Origin: Epichloe hybrida
Lineage: Eukaryota; Ascomycota; Sordariomycetes; Hypocreales; Clavicipitaceae
Direction of reading: 5' to 3'
Length of the DNA: 64,000 bases
Assembly (NCBI GenBank): GCA_019022495.1
Contig: JAFEKR010000033.1
Location: 248,001-312,000 of the forward strand
Shown: positions 11,034 through 20,854 of the stretch, piece after piece
How positions within the stretch are numbered: position 1 is the stretch's first letter
Layout of the letters: each line of letters opens with the position of its first letter
Program-made: the position numbers and the translations under genes
The notes under the pieces: generated by a model
Seen by the model: the letters and a program-made list of their open reading frames with translations, nothing else
Database searches by the model: none
Told to the model about the DNA's origin: nothing

Positions 11034-11378
11034 GGTGAATCGTCAAGTTCAATTGTTAGGGCCACGCCGAAAAAAGTCACAAGACAGACAATCTGTGGTT
11101 TGTGGGTGGGTCTTGGGCCACGTCTATGTAGCATCTCGTCTCGTCTCCCAGCTGGCAGGGGTCCGGGATGGGTACAACGATATCTTCTCTACCCTTGCTA
11201 CGAGGTCTCGAGTCCATGTTCAGACTCCTAAAAAAGTAGAAAATAAAGATAGAAAAAAAAATCCAGCCACCTCTTCACGTGCCCTGAATTGAATAAAAAG
11301 TCCCCAGGATTGCAACAGTATTCTCGATAGACCCAAGACAATAGCCGAGTTGAAACTCGCAATGTCAGACACCACCGT
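11034..11378. other. Intergenic: kinase promoter and transporter 3' flank
   Basis: The 345 bp between two genes on the same strand show no recognised element beyond A-rich runs near 11233-11262. Confidence 0.55.
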
Positions 11379-13960
11379 CTACGCCACCTTGACCGCATCG
11401 CTGCGCTCAGCCTTCTCAATCAGCGGCGGAGGGCGAGGCACCTTCCTCATAAAGACGTATCGCTTGATGAACCACGGAAGCCACACGGTCAATTCGTAAT
11501 GGATAAACGTCTTCGTCGGCACCGAAAACACCTCTGTGAGCCACGTTAGGAACAATGCGCTTTCGCAGAACAAAGGACCTGACAAGCGGCTTACGGTCTA
11601 GCTCTTCCAGCGTGAGCTGCTTCGTCTCTCTGACGAAGCAGAAGATCATGACCCAGGCGACGAGGTTGAGCCCGGCGTAGAAACCGACTGCGATGATTAG
11701 CGGCTCCATCGGGGACCAAACACCCGTCTATAGATGGGTAGATAGGGGACACGCCGACTCACAAGCACCGGTCGAGGTCATTACCGTCTTCATGCGCGGG
11801 AACGTCAAGCCGAGAATACCAGCTGTGATGGAAAGGGGGGAGTTGGTCGTCAGTTGATTTTCCCCCAGTGAAAGCGGTGACGTCGAGTCACACTTACCAA
11901 ATGTGTTGTTGATGCAGACGGCCCAGGCCATGCCTTGCTCACGCTGGATCGTGGGGAAAACCTCGGCCGAGTATTGGAAGGCAACGGGCCCTTCACCCAA
12001 CGAGTAGCAGATGGTGAATAGATAGACGAACCTGGTCGTCCGTATCGCGGTCAGACACTTGCTCGCGTTGATACATTGTTTGTTGGGGAGAAGAAAACAA
12101 TCCCATCAGGACGTCTACTCACAGAACCACCGGCCCAATTCTCGCCCCGCGCGGTCGGAAGTCGCCGGCAGGATTCTGGTTCTGATCTGTCGGAGCGATA
12201 TGGTAGGCTCCGTTTGGAAGGAGGGAAAGTCCGGCGGCGAGTAAGAAGATGCACATTAGAGGGAAGGTCTTTTTTTTTTTCAAAGATTAGCGTTTCTTCA
12301 AGACAAGAGAATCTTGGCCCATTTTTGAACAAGCACGTACAATCATGGTCAGCGTTCTTCGACCCTTGGTATCAATGAGGAACAGCGTCGGAATAGTCGA
12401 CACGACCTGAACGGCCCCGTAGCCCAGTGACGCGTACAACGCCTCCGTCTTGCTGTACCCGACGCTCTCGAAGATGGATGAGCTGTAGAAAGAAATGACT
12501 GTCGATATTTCCCCCCCCCCCAGAATCAGCTCACGCGAAAGAAGAAGGGGGCATGGCCGGGGAAAGAATGATGCGAAATAAACTCACTGTTGATGCCGCA
12601 CATTTGCTGAGCAATCATGACGGTCGAGGCACCATAGTTTGCTCGTCTGATTCGGGCCACGGCGAAGCAATCCCACAAGCGAGAGAAGTAGCCCGAATCG
12701 CCCGTTTCCCTCTTCTCCACCTCGTAAATGAAGTGGGAGTAGTAGAAGTCTCGGGCCGCAATGATGGGGTGCGCCCTCAGACGCAGCATGGACTGGAACC
12801 CCTCGGCATGCCTGTCGTGCTTCATGAGCCAGCGGGGGGACTCGGGACAGAAGAAGATGCCGATCAGGAGAAGGAAGGAGGGGATGAAGGCGGAGCCGAA
12901 CTGGAGTCGCCAGGCTATTTTGCCAGTGTCCTTGACAATCACGTTGGCGGCGAAACCCAAGAAGATGCCTGCGACAACCCACAGCTGCCAGAACATGACC
13001 AAGGCCCCTCGCGTCCTGGCAGGAGCCATCTCGGCCGAGTAGATGGGAACCGTGGCGTTCTTGGCGCCGATGCCGATGCCCATGACGAATCGTGCGGCAA
13101 AGAGGCCTTGCCACGACTGGGCACAGGCTGAGCCGATGGGAGTTGCGGTGAGACATGCTGCAGTGAGGAAGATTTCACCCCTTCGACCCAAGTAGTGGTT
13201 GAGCGGATCGACGATGAATGCGCCGCTGAGAAAAAAAAAGAAAAAAAAAAGAGGAAGTGAGTCAAGGGTTGCGATCCTCTTCACTTGGCCATCCGCGCGT
13301 GTTTCAAGAGGGGGGGAAGGCATACATACATGAGACCGGCAGTGAGGAAAATAATGGAGTTGATCAAGCCGACGATCCACTCATTCCTGCCCTCACCCGT
13401 GAGACCGAACTCCTCGGGAAACGACAAGTTCGCGCCGTTGGCTCCCGTTTGATCCCATCCTTGGGTGGCCGCACCGATGGCACAAAGACTGATGGAGTAC
13501 CACAGCATGAATGGGCCGTGCCACTTGTGGTCTCTCTCGTACATGAGTGCGCTGCGCTCATCGTCGTCGAGAGCCGAGACCATCTCGAACCTCTCCGGGT
13601 CGCGAGCAACGAGGGCCGCTTTGCCAAAGAGCTCTGCGTGCTCGGGCATGCCGTGGGCTTCGGCAAATCCGAGGGCTTCACGGACGGCTTCCTCTTCTGA
13701 GCGGCGCTGCACATTATTGTAGCACGTCAGTCAGACAATTGCCCTGATCCATGAGCCATGAGCCATGAGCCATGAGCCATGACAGGCTGAACCGGTACCT
13801 ATCCTACCTTGAGGGGATTCTCGACAATGTTCAGCGCAAAGGACTCGCGACGGCCGTTTCCGCCGGTCAAGTGCGGGTCTCCCCCGGACGGGAGAAGGTC
13901 TTCATCGCGGCGGCGCGATGTCTCGGGGAGATGCTCATTCTTGGACCCCTCCTTCTTCAT
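11379..13960 (-). CDS. MFS sugar/polyol transporter (SP family, myo-inositol-transporter-like)
   Basis: Nine exons, 13960-13808, 13706-13330, 13225-12588, 12498-12341, 12268-12123, 12031-11898, 11822-11763, 11687-11595 and 11533-11379, join in frame into 637 aa. About twelve membrane spans are expected. Sugar-porter signatures are visible: [11 protein letters not shown] after span 2, [71 protein letters not shown], and [14 protein letters not shown] after the last span. A soluble N-terminal extension of about 115 residues and a basic C-terminal tail match the fungal subgroup annotated as myo-inositol or oligosaccharide transporters. The substrate cannot be read from sequence. The last four introns are short, and intron 1 contains 4-5 copies of ATGAGCC at 13749-13781. 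The exon 5 start follows an A-rich run and is the least certain junction. Confidence 0.85.
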
Positions 13961-15038
13961 GGCGTGTGTAGCGCGGAATGTGTCTCGCGGAATGTCTCGC
14001 AGATTGACAATGGGTCGCAATCAGAGAATAAAGACAAAAAAAAAAAACGAATACTATGAGGGAACTCTGGGGGAGAAAGGGGAAATCGGGCAAATAAATG
14101 AGAAATCCGAGTGATGATGACCATGCATGGGAAACCATGGGAAACCATGGGTAAACATGGGTTTAAACGGACAGGCAGCAGGATTTCCCGACCCATGCTT
14201 GCATTGGATTGGTGTGATTCCGTCGATCATGCCATGCACAATGTCGCACAACGTCCAACGTCGCCAACCGTCGTACATGTGTTGTACGGATGTACGGATT
14301 ACAACGTCAGCACTTATCCCCCTCGGGCCCCCTCGGGCCACACCCGAGGGATCCGAAAGCACGAGACGCGCTGCTGACTGATGAGCGACGTGCAGACTGA
14401 TAAATTACAATATCAGCAGTAGTAGCGCCGTTGTTTGTCAGAGCTGTGCATCCCTTTCCCCGGCAAAATCCTCGTGGCCAATCAGACGTAGTGAATCCGT
14501 ATGTATGTACAGGACAGGAAGCACTACGCGAAGCTCTGCAGACAGCCACAAGCACGAGCCACCAGCAACTTGCAAGGGCATCAAAGCTGTCCAGTGACTG
14601 GCAGTGAGCGACGGGGGGGGTCAGCGGGGCACGGGTCAGCGGCATGGAGCGCGGGGATACTCCGTAGACGCGTCGGTAGTTGGAACTTTGGTGCACTCCG
14701 TACATACATGGCGCCTTGTCGAAGCGGAGCGGGCACCTGGTAGTGCATAGAAAGTAGCCTTTAATGCGATTATTTTACGGGGAGATGGCACCGTTGTGCT
14801 TCCTCCATTTCATGTATTACACCCTAAACCCCTAAACCGTTCTTTTTTTTTTTCAAGAGCCTAGACCTTGGCGGGCAGCCATTGTAGGTAGCACCGACAT
14901 CGATCAAGTCTTCCCTGTCCAATATGACTGCATGTGTTTCCCAACGCTTAGCTTGTCTGGGATAAGCGCCCCGCGCCTTTCAAAAAAAAAACAGAAGCGT
15001 TCGAAAAGAACAAAAAGGGCAAAAAGGGCAAAAAGGGC
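13961..15038. other. Intergenic region with short repeats
   Basis: This 1.1 kb upstream of the transporter has no convincing ORF. It holds repeated CCATGGGAAA units (14125-14165), two copies of CCCCCTCGGGCC-type sequence near 14318-14338, a TACTCCGTA motif at 14658-14666, a telomere-like CCCTAAACCCCTAAACC at 14823-14839, and CAAAAAGGG repeats at 15010-15038 leading into the U6 terminator. Confidence 0.55.
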
Positions 15039-15200
15039 AAAAAAATGTTTAGCTTCTCTTTGATTGAGCGTGTCATCCTTAGTGCAGGGGCCATGCTAAT
15101 CTTCTCTGAAGAATGGTTAGCAGGGGATTCGAATGAATGACCTCGGGGAAAAGTGGAGACCAACCTGTATCGTTTCAAATAAACCAAATGCCCGAAGGCG
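15039..15200 (-). ncRNA. U6: U6 spliceosomal snRNA with an mRNA-type intron
   Basis: On the minus strand the 5' stem-loop GCCTTCGGGC is followed by ATTTGAAACGATACAG; then, after an intron, AGAAGATTAGCATGGCCCC, TGCACTAAGGATGACACGC and a tail ending in a T run, the polymerase III terminator. This is the universal U6 core that pairs with U4 and the 5' splice site and forms the catalytic centre. Exon 1 is about 15200-15165 and exon 2 is 15105 to about 15040, giving a mature RNA of about 100 nt. The 59-nt intron (15164-15106) begins GTTGGT, contains CTAAC and ends TTCAG, splitting the ACAGAGA box as ACAG|AGA. A TATA-like TATATAATA lies about 21-29 bp upstream. Confidence 0.93.
15125..15134 (-). 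promoter_or_regulatory. B-box-like element inside the U6 intron
   Basis: The minus strand reads ATTCGAATCC here, close to the polymerase III B-box consensus GGTTCGANTCC bound by TFIIIC. It lies inside the U6 intron, the arrangement known for the fission yeast U6 gene. This is a motif match only. Confidence 0.55.
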
Positions 15201-15878
15201 AAAGATGCTGAGCAATTATGTATTATATACCCATACTTCTGGGAGGGCAAGTGGAACCACGCCACGCTCCACTTTTTTTTTGGTTCGCGATTTTTTTGGC
15301 ATGTCCAAGAACTAGAACTTGCTTGTCCATCTTCAGGTGCATCCATGCTGATTTTTCCCACTCATAGGACGCTGAAACGCAGCAAAACTACGGAGCGCCT
15401 GGTAGGTAGTTCTGTACCACGAGAACAGCCCAGGGACGTTGGACGAAGCCGTTGACAATGTCGTGGCTCAGCGGGACACATCCATCGACCCGTTCAACCG
15501 GGCTGCTCAGGCCCTGATCAAAGAGAAAACCCGCAGCATGATGAGGTTATCGTCGTCCCGCTGTGAGCAATGGATGGCGTGCTCGATGAAGCTCGTTCTA
15601 CTCTCACTCTTCACCGTCAGCACAGAACATCAGTAATTCGATGGAAAGGGTTTCCGATTTCACGTGAATTGTATTTTGTCACAATTGACTTTGTATAGCC
15701 CAGAGTTCCATCCTATTCCAGCATGTGCCCCAAGTTTGAAACCCCCCCCAAAGACCAGTCTTGAAAAAAATGCAGCATGTACTCCGTATAACCATATCGT
15801 ATCATCGCCAGCAACGCTCATCGGCGTAGTCTGTCCCTTCCATCCATCCATCCATCCATCCCCAAGACGGGGCCCCAT
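15201..15878. other. Intergenic: U6 promoter and secreted-protein 3' flank
   Basis: It contains the TATA-like box of U6 (15221-15229), a TACTCCGTA motif at 15780-15788 and a (CATC)n microsatellite at about 15840-15861. No gene was recognised; the small forward ORF at 15439-15636 has no family resemblance. Confidence 0.55.
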
Positions 15879-16388
15879 CTAAGCATCAACAACACCAGGG
15901 GCATCAAAAGAGCTCATCACCCTAGGCGCAGCCGCATCCTTAGTCTTGCCCCCCTTGGCGTTGTTGTTCTTCTTCCCCCTTCCGTTCCTTTTCCCCTTGC
16001 CCTTGCCCTTTCCCTTTCCTCTTCCCTTGCCCTTGCCCTTGCCAGCAGCCTTGGCCTTGGCCTTTCCCTTGCCCTTTCTCCTCTTGCCCTTGCCCTTGCC
16101 CTTGCCTCTCCCCTTGCCCTTTGCCTGCGCCTTCGCCTTCTTGGCCCCTCGGGCCTCGAGCGCCGCGTCGTCGTCCTCTATTACATCGAGGGCTTCCACG
16201 GAGACGGCATCCCGCTCGGTAAGGAGCACGTCCGTCTTGACTTCTCCCGCGTCGAGAGCCTCCGCCAGCGCGTCCTGGAAGTCTCTGGCCGCGAGGACGC
16301 CGCGCTCCTCTGAATCAACGTCTACTGCCCGTGGCGCGGCCAGCGCACCAGTGAGGAGGGTGAGGACGAAAGTAGTCGAGACCTTCAT
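15879..16388 (-). CDS. Secreted Gly/Lys-repeat polycationic protein
   Basis: A single exon of 169 aa from an ATG at 16388. The first 18-19 residues (MKVSTTFVLTLLTGALA then APRA) form a clear signal peptide. Residues about 20-78 are acidic, with many Asp/Glu and a few Arg. From about residue 79 the protein is a run of GK/GKG/AK units broken by RR, KRR and KRN steps, then a neutral tail ending SSFDAPGVVDA. There are no cysteines. Basic pairs inside the repeat could be kexin sites. Such an acidic leader before a highly basic domain is seen in precursors whose basic part is released on secretion; function here is unknown (wall, polyphosphate, nucleic acid or host-surface binding are guesses). The opposite-strand Leu/Pro frame is a mirror of the same repeat. 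Confidence 0.75.
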   Translation of the reverse strand: MKVSTTFVLTLLTGALAAPRAVDVDSEERGVLAARDFQDALAEALDAGEVKTDVLLTERDAVSVEALDVIEDDDAALEARGAKKAKAQAKGKGRGKGKGKGKRRKGKGKAKAKAAGKGKGKGRGKGKGKGKGKRNGRGKKNNNAKGGKTKDAAAPRVMSSFDAPGVVDA

Positions 16389-17789
16389 TGTGATGGGATT
16401 CGTGTGGTTTTTTTTTTTTTGGTTGCCGTAGGTGGTTTGGGGCTTTATTAAACTTTGTAGTACAGACAGGAGATATATTTCTGCGAGGCCAGCACGCCAG
16501 GGAATGAAAAGAAGGGTGGTTGCTAAGAAGCCTGGGGTTTGGGAAATGGGATGCTGAGATTCCAGAACAGGACAGAGACAGCTCAGCAGAGCATCTCGAG
16601 TACATATATATATATATATAAATATATATATTCATGTACATGACAAGCTTCGCTCTTTTTTTTTTTCAGAACGAATCTGCCAGCCATGCTCCATCTGATC
16701 TGTAACGTAGCGCTCCTCAGCCACGTTTGGTTCCCTACTCCGTACAGTTCAAGCAATGCGGGGAGTAAGTTGGGTTTGGGTCCAAAGAGGCAAGCGACGT
16801 CGAGGTCGTGCAAGATGAAACTTCAGACTGAATAAGGCTCGCCGTAGTTCAGGCTGCGTGTGACTTGTCGTGTGATTGGTGCGGGAAGCTTGGCCCCGTA
16901 TTACAAGGCGATTCGGATTCCGATTCGGATTCCGATTCCGATTCTCAAGCTCCGGTGGTAGCGACCGTGTTTGGCGAGTGGATGGATGGGGCAATCTGAT
17001 GTCGAGGGCTTGTGGCGGGAAAATAACGAGCTGAAGTACGTTGCGATCGGCGGACTTTGGATCTCGCGACTGCGATCAACCAACCAACCGGGCGCTTTGG
17101 GAGAACCGAGTGTATTTGTTCCCTCATGCTTGCCTGTTTCTGTTTCATCGTAAAATTCGCCTGTTTGGCATGGTCATCGTCGTCCCCGGGCGTGGGCGTG
17201 GGCGTGACCCGGCGATTGTTTCTCATCGCCCTGACTTCTTGTGTTCTCGGCCACCAAGTACGATGGGACAGAAGTTTTGCGTGCAATGACTCTCTGAAGT
17301 CCATTCCACCAGCCATCTTTTCCAGAACAAAAAGACCATGGCTGATCTCGCACATCCGAAACACCCCGTTGTGTGTCAGCCCACAGCTCCTCGGCGTAGA
17401 CCCGGTTTCACCCTATACCGGGCATCGATTGTGAAACGCGACAATCAGATGACGGCTGCCAAAAAAAGAAGAGAAGAAAAAAATCCCAACCTGATGGTTA
17501 CGACTCTCAATTCATGCACATTACTCAACTGTAACATGGCCATGTCATTCCTGTCAGAGAGTGGTCCAAAGCTGGCCAAATGGTATGTCGTATGCATACT
17601 ATGGAAATGCAGAATCCTAAAACAAAAAAAAACAAAAAAAAAAAAAGTGGGAAGAAATCCCAGTCCACGCTATACGCCGAAGGAATGTCCAAATGCAGTA
17701 TGCTGTGTGCTCCGTCAAATATTAACTACACATTAATCCGTAGATGCGCCACTTGGTCACCCTCTCTTCGCTGTGCTATTTCCTCCTCA
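16389..17789. other. Intergenic with (TA)n and hexanucleotide repeats
   Basis: It contains a (TA)n stretch at about 16603-16631, a TACTCCGTA motif at 16736-16744, a GATTCC/GATTCG hexamer run at about 16910-16945 and a GGGCGT triplicate near 17190. No gene was recognised in 1.4 kb. Confidence 0.55.
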
Positions 17790-19304
17790 TCACTTCCAGT
17801 CCCACCAAAGCTCAATCACCTCATCCTTGGGCGCATTTTCAAGGCTTACTTCGCGTCCAGCTTCAGGCTGCGGTGCTCGGTGAACATAGACTTGTCGCAA
17901 GTGGTCGCCCACCACCTCGGCATCGATAAGGAGGTAGCTCTTCTTCTCGCCTTCCGGTATTCGATCCCGCATCGGGCCCAGACTCCATTCCCAATCGTCA
18001 CCTTTTCCAGACTCGGTAAATGTGCTTTCCGTGCGGTCCAGCTGCAGGTTCGCGGTGCCCTTTTTATACGTTGCAATGCTGTACCCGTTGGCGAACAGGG
18101 TATCGGGCCCGAATCGCCACCGCTGAAACAGACATCCACCACAGAAATGGGCAATCTTGGCAATCTTGTCGACTGGCGCTTTATGCCACGTTTTCCAATG
18201 GTGCAGGCTGAGGTGCCATTTGCCTGACTCGTAAAAGCCGCCCATGTCACCGCCAAAATCCAACTGATGCAGGCCCTTGACCTCGGTGAAATTCGTGCCC
18301 GTCTTCTCCTCCACGCAGTATTTGATCAAGCCATCACCCTCGCGAATTCTGCTCTCATCCAGGCAGCTCTCGACATGTGGTTCCAGGAGTTTCAACAACG
18401 GCATGGAGAGAAAAACTCCCCCGCCACCAAACGCCATGTGTCCGTGGAAGCTCACTGCATCTTTGTTCTCGGACAGGCCACCGACGTAGGCCGGAACGGA
18501 GGCATTCTGCTTGTCCAGCATTTCGGCCACTGGGTAGAGGGAAGGAAAAAAAGTGTCGTCGTCGATGATGACGCCCCATTTGGTGCTGGGGTCGGCATGC
18601 TGCACAAGGTCGCGAACAGCAACAAAATGTTGCTCGTTCACGCCGACGGACATGTTCTGGGGTCGGACGCCGATGAAATGGATTCCAGATTGGTTGAAAT
18701 GCGATTCTAGCTTCTTCATTTGCCACTTCGAAAAGCCATGGTCGGTGACAATGGCGAGCAGCCGAGCTTTGGTGCCTCGCAACCAATGCTTGAACTGTGG
18801 AATCGACGTCTCTAGCCTTTCCGCAGAAGAGGCAACTCCGAATATGAACTCTGCGTAGTCTCGCTGAGGAAATGGAAGGGGTACCTGTACGGTAATTGGA
18901 TCACACGGGGCATCTACCGGCAGCGAACCATTGCAAGCGCTTTTCAAATCCAGTATCCTGCTAGCGCCATCTTCAATCAACGGCTCCGGCTTGTGGCCGA
19001 TTACTTCTCTTGAAGTAGCAGCGTTTCTCACGCCGCGAAAGCACCGCTTCTGGTAAATGATTTGTCTTGTCAGATCGTATTCGGCTCGCCGCAGATAGTC
19101 GAGGTCGGAACGACAGGGTTTCGCAACGCGCAGGCGTTCTGGAAGAGCAGCTTCTAGCCCGAGCGGAAGGGCATACTGCAGTCGAGACTCTGATCGTTCG
19201 AATGCTCCCAAGCCAAGTAGGACAAGGAAAGCGGTGCAGATGAGAACGACTGCGGGTGTTCGCCTGCGAACGGACACGGTAAAAGGTCGAACGGCAACTC
19301 CCAT
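17790..19304 (-). CDS. Golgi-type glycosyltransferase, family GT31 (fringe-like)
   Basis: An intronless ORF of 504 aa. The true ATG is at 19304 (MGVAVRPF); the frame is open five codons further but begins there with TTG. A basic cytosolic tail, one membrane span at about residues 18-36 (VVLICTAFLVLLGLGAF) and a long lumenal domain make it a type II membrane protein. The metal-binding DXD motif is in KWGVIIDDDTFFPSLYPV near residue 245, followed by VPAYVGGLSENKD and HMAFGGGGVFLSMPLL, which are features of fringe/core-1-like GT31 enzymes. Several N-glycosylation sequons (NQS, NMS, NAS, NFT) are present. The acceptor and donor sugars are unknown. Fungal members of this group are abundant and mostly uncharacterised. 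Confidence 0.85.
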   Translation of the reverse strand: MGVAVRPFTVSVRRRTPAVVLICTAFLVLLGLGAFERSESRLQYALPLGLEAALPERLRVAKPCRSDLDYLRRAEYDLTRQIIYQKRCFRGVRNAATSREVIGHKPEPLIEDGASRILDLKSACNGSLPVDAPCDPITVQVPLPFPQRDYAEFIFGVASSAERLETSIPQFKHWLRGTKARLLAIVTDHGFSKWQMKKLESHFNQSGIHFIGVRPQNMSVGVNEQHFVAVRDLVQHADPSTKWGVIIDDDTFFPSLYPVAEMLDKQNASVPAYVGGLSENKDAVSFHGHMAFGGGGVFLSMPLLKLLEPHVESCLDESRIREGDGLIKYCVEEKTGTNFTEVKGLHQLDFGGDMGGFYESGKWHLSLHHWKTWHKAPVDKIAKIAHFCGGCLFQRWRFGPDTLFANGYSIATYKKGTANLQLDRTESTFTESGKGDDWEWSLGPMRDRIPEGEKKSYLLIDAEVVGDHLRQVYVHRAPQPEAGREVSLENAPKDEVIELWWDWK

Positions 19305-20461
19305 CGTGGGCTGAACCAATTCAAAGACTTGGTTGAGGGAGGAGAAGCTGACGTTGAGGAGAAGAGTAGTATTATCGTATCCAATTGGACCTATACGAGA
19401 GGCTAAGTAACGAGTGAAAGTGAACTGTGTTGACCATTGGAAAGCTGGACGTGTTTCAGATTGCCGTCGGCATTATCGTGTAGATAATTGGCAATTTGGA
19501 CCCCACGTGTAGATGAGATGCGCTTGAAGGGCAGAAATTGGAGGGAATCAAAAAAGGGAGCGAAGAAGCGTCTTTTTGGATGAACTAAGTTTGGGACCTA
19601 ATAATAATAAGAGCGGCAGTGGCGTCGAGAATCCAGAAAAGCATCTCCCCTGCTGCTGGCCAACTGGCGAAGGGTCTGTCTGGTTCTTGAGGAGCGGCGT
19701 GGCAAAAAAAAAAAAAAGGCAAAGCAATTTGACTGGTGGGCCAGTGGTGGGTGGGTGGCGAGCGGGATGGAGCGGCGGCCATCATGGGATGATGGTTGGA
19801 TGGGCAGGATGGGACAAACGCAGAGCTGTTATTGTTGACCCTGGCGTCGAAGGGCGTCAAGGCGTGGGTCTCCGCTCGCCTCGTCCAACCAGAGCGTCTG
19901 CTTCTCCGATGGCGCCTGATTGTCTGAGTTTGCAGTTGCAATTGTGGATTGCCGGCCCGGCAGGGGAACCATTGATTTCGTGTTGCGTGTTGCGTGTTGC
20001 GTGCCAGTAGAATTTGTCTTCTCCTTTCTTCTTCATACTTCTCAGTCCTGTGCGACCATCGGAATTATGTGCCTCCCGCAGGTCTGTCTCACACTTGCGC
20101 CAGAAACTATCAAGACATGGCCTGCAGCTCTTATTTCAGGAGCTGGGAAATACATACGGCGTGTTACATTTCCACCTATTTTTGTCACAGATAGTCCGTA
20201 CATGTACATATGTACTCCCAATGTCTGGCGGATGACAAGCCTCTTTTCCAATGGCAAACGAGTAAATTCCATTAATCAATGGCTCAATGGCTCACTACCC
20301 TTGTCCCACACCAATCAATCACACTTTATGTAGTCCGTACAGTACAGATCCGTACAGGAAAACTCCAAATCCCCCTTTCCATGCATGCATCCTAAACCGT
20401 GGCTTTTTCTAAATTTAAATCCATTAAAGGCTGCCGCTGCCAATGCCAAGGCCTTCTTCCG
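19305..20461. other. Intergenic: GT31 upstream region
   Basis: No gene was recognised. It includes a 13-A run near 19706 and a GCGTGTT triplicate at 19982-20002. Confidence 0.5.
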
Positions 20462-20854
20462 TCAAGAGCCAGGGTTATAGTAAACGGGATAGTCCCGGTC
20501 AGCGACGACTGCACCATTACTAACCTCGGCATCCGGGTACGATGTGAAGGCAATGAGATTATTCTTGTTGTCAACGGTCGACAAGGTCGTGAATCCCTTG
20601 TCTTCGCCGTACTGCTCACTCCAGCCGGAAGTAACGGTGAAGTCGCCAAATGTTATAGAGCCCCCGTTAGCATAAGGGCCGTTGACCTCAAAGCTAACGT
20701 TTATCACGCTACCGACGTGTGTGTTGATGCGGAACGTCCAGGTGCAGGAGCTGTCGGAGGGACAGTCGCGATGCAGGCCCTCGATGGTCCATTGGGTAAC
20801 TGGAGCGGTGGAAGTGAGGTGGAATGTTTTCAGTTGTAAGTGATTTATTTTCAA
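20462..20854 (-). pseudogene. Remnant or 5'-incomplete small secreted protein gene
   Basis: A 130-codon open frame on the minus strand resembles, from memory, a family of fungal small secreted surface proteins: TQWTIEGLHRDCPSDSSCTW, then FRINTH, FTVTSGWSEQYGEDKGFTTL and a DNKNNLIAF...YPDAE end. The frame contains no ATG at all; it opens with TTG, and no in-frame signal peptide or spliced signal-peptide exon was found in the 350 bp upstream. The first two cysteines are kept, but the Cys usually found in the middle of the domain is missing. It could be a decayed gene that lost its first exon, or a gene whose exon 1 I failed to find. Confidence that it is protein-derived is fair; that it is dead, lower. 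Confidence 0.5.

Noticed and set aside
15946..16431. Forward-strand Leu/Pro-rich ORF
   Set aside because: It is the mirror of the Gly/Lys codons on the other strand, has no signal peptide, and its periodicity follows the hexanucleotide repeat.
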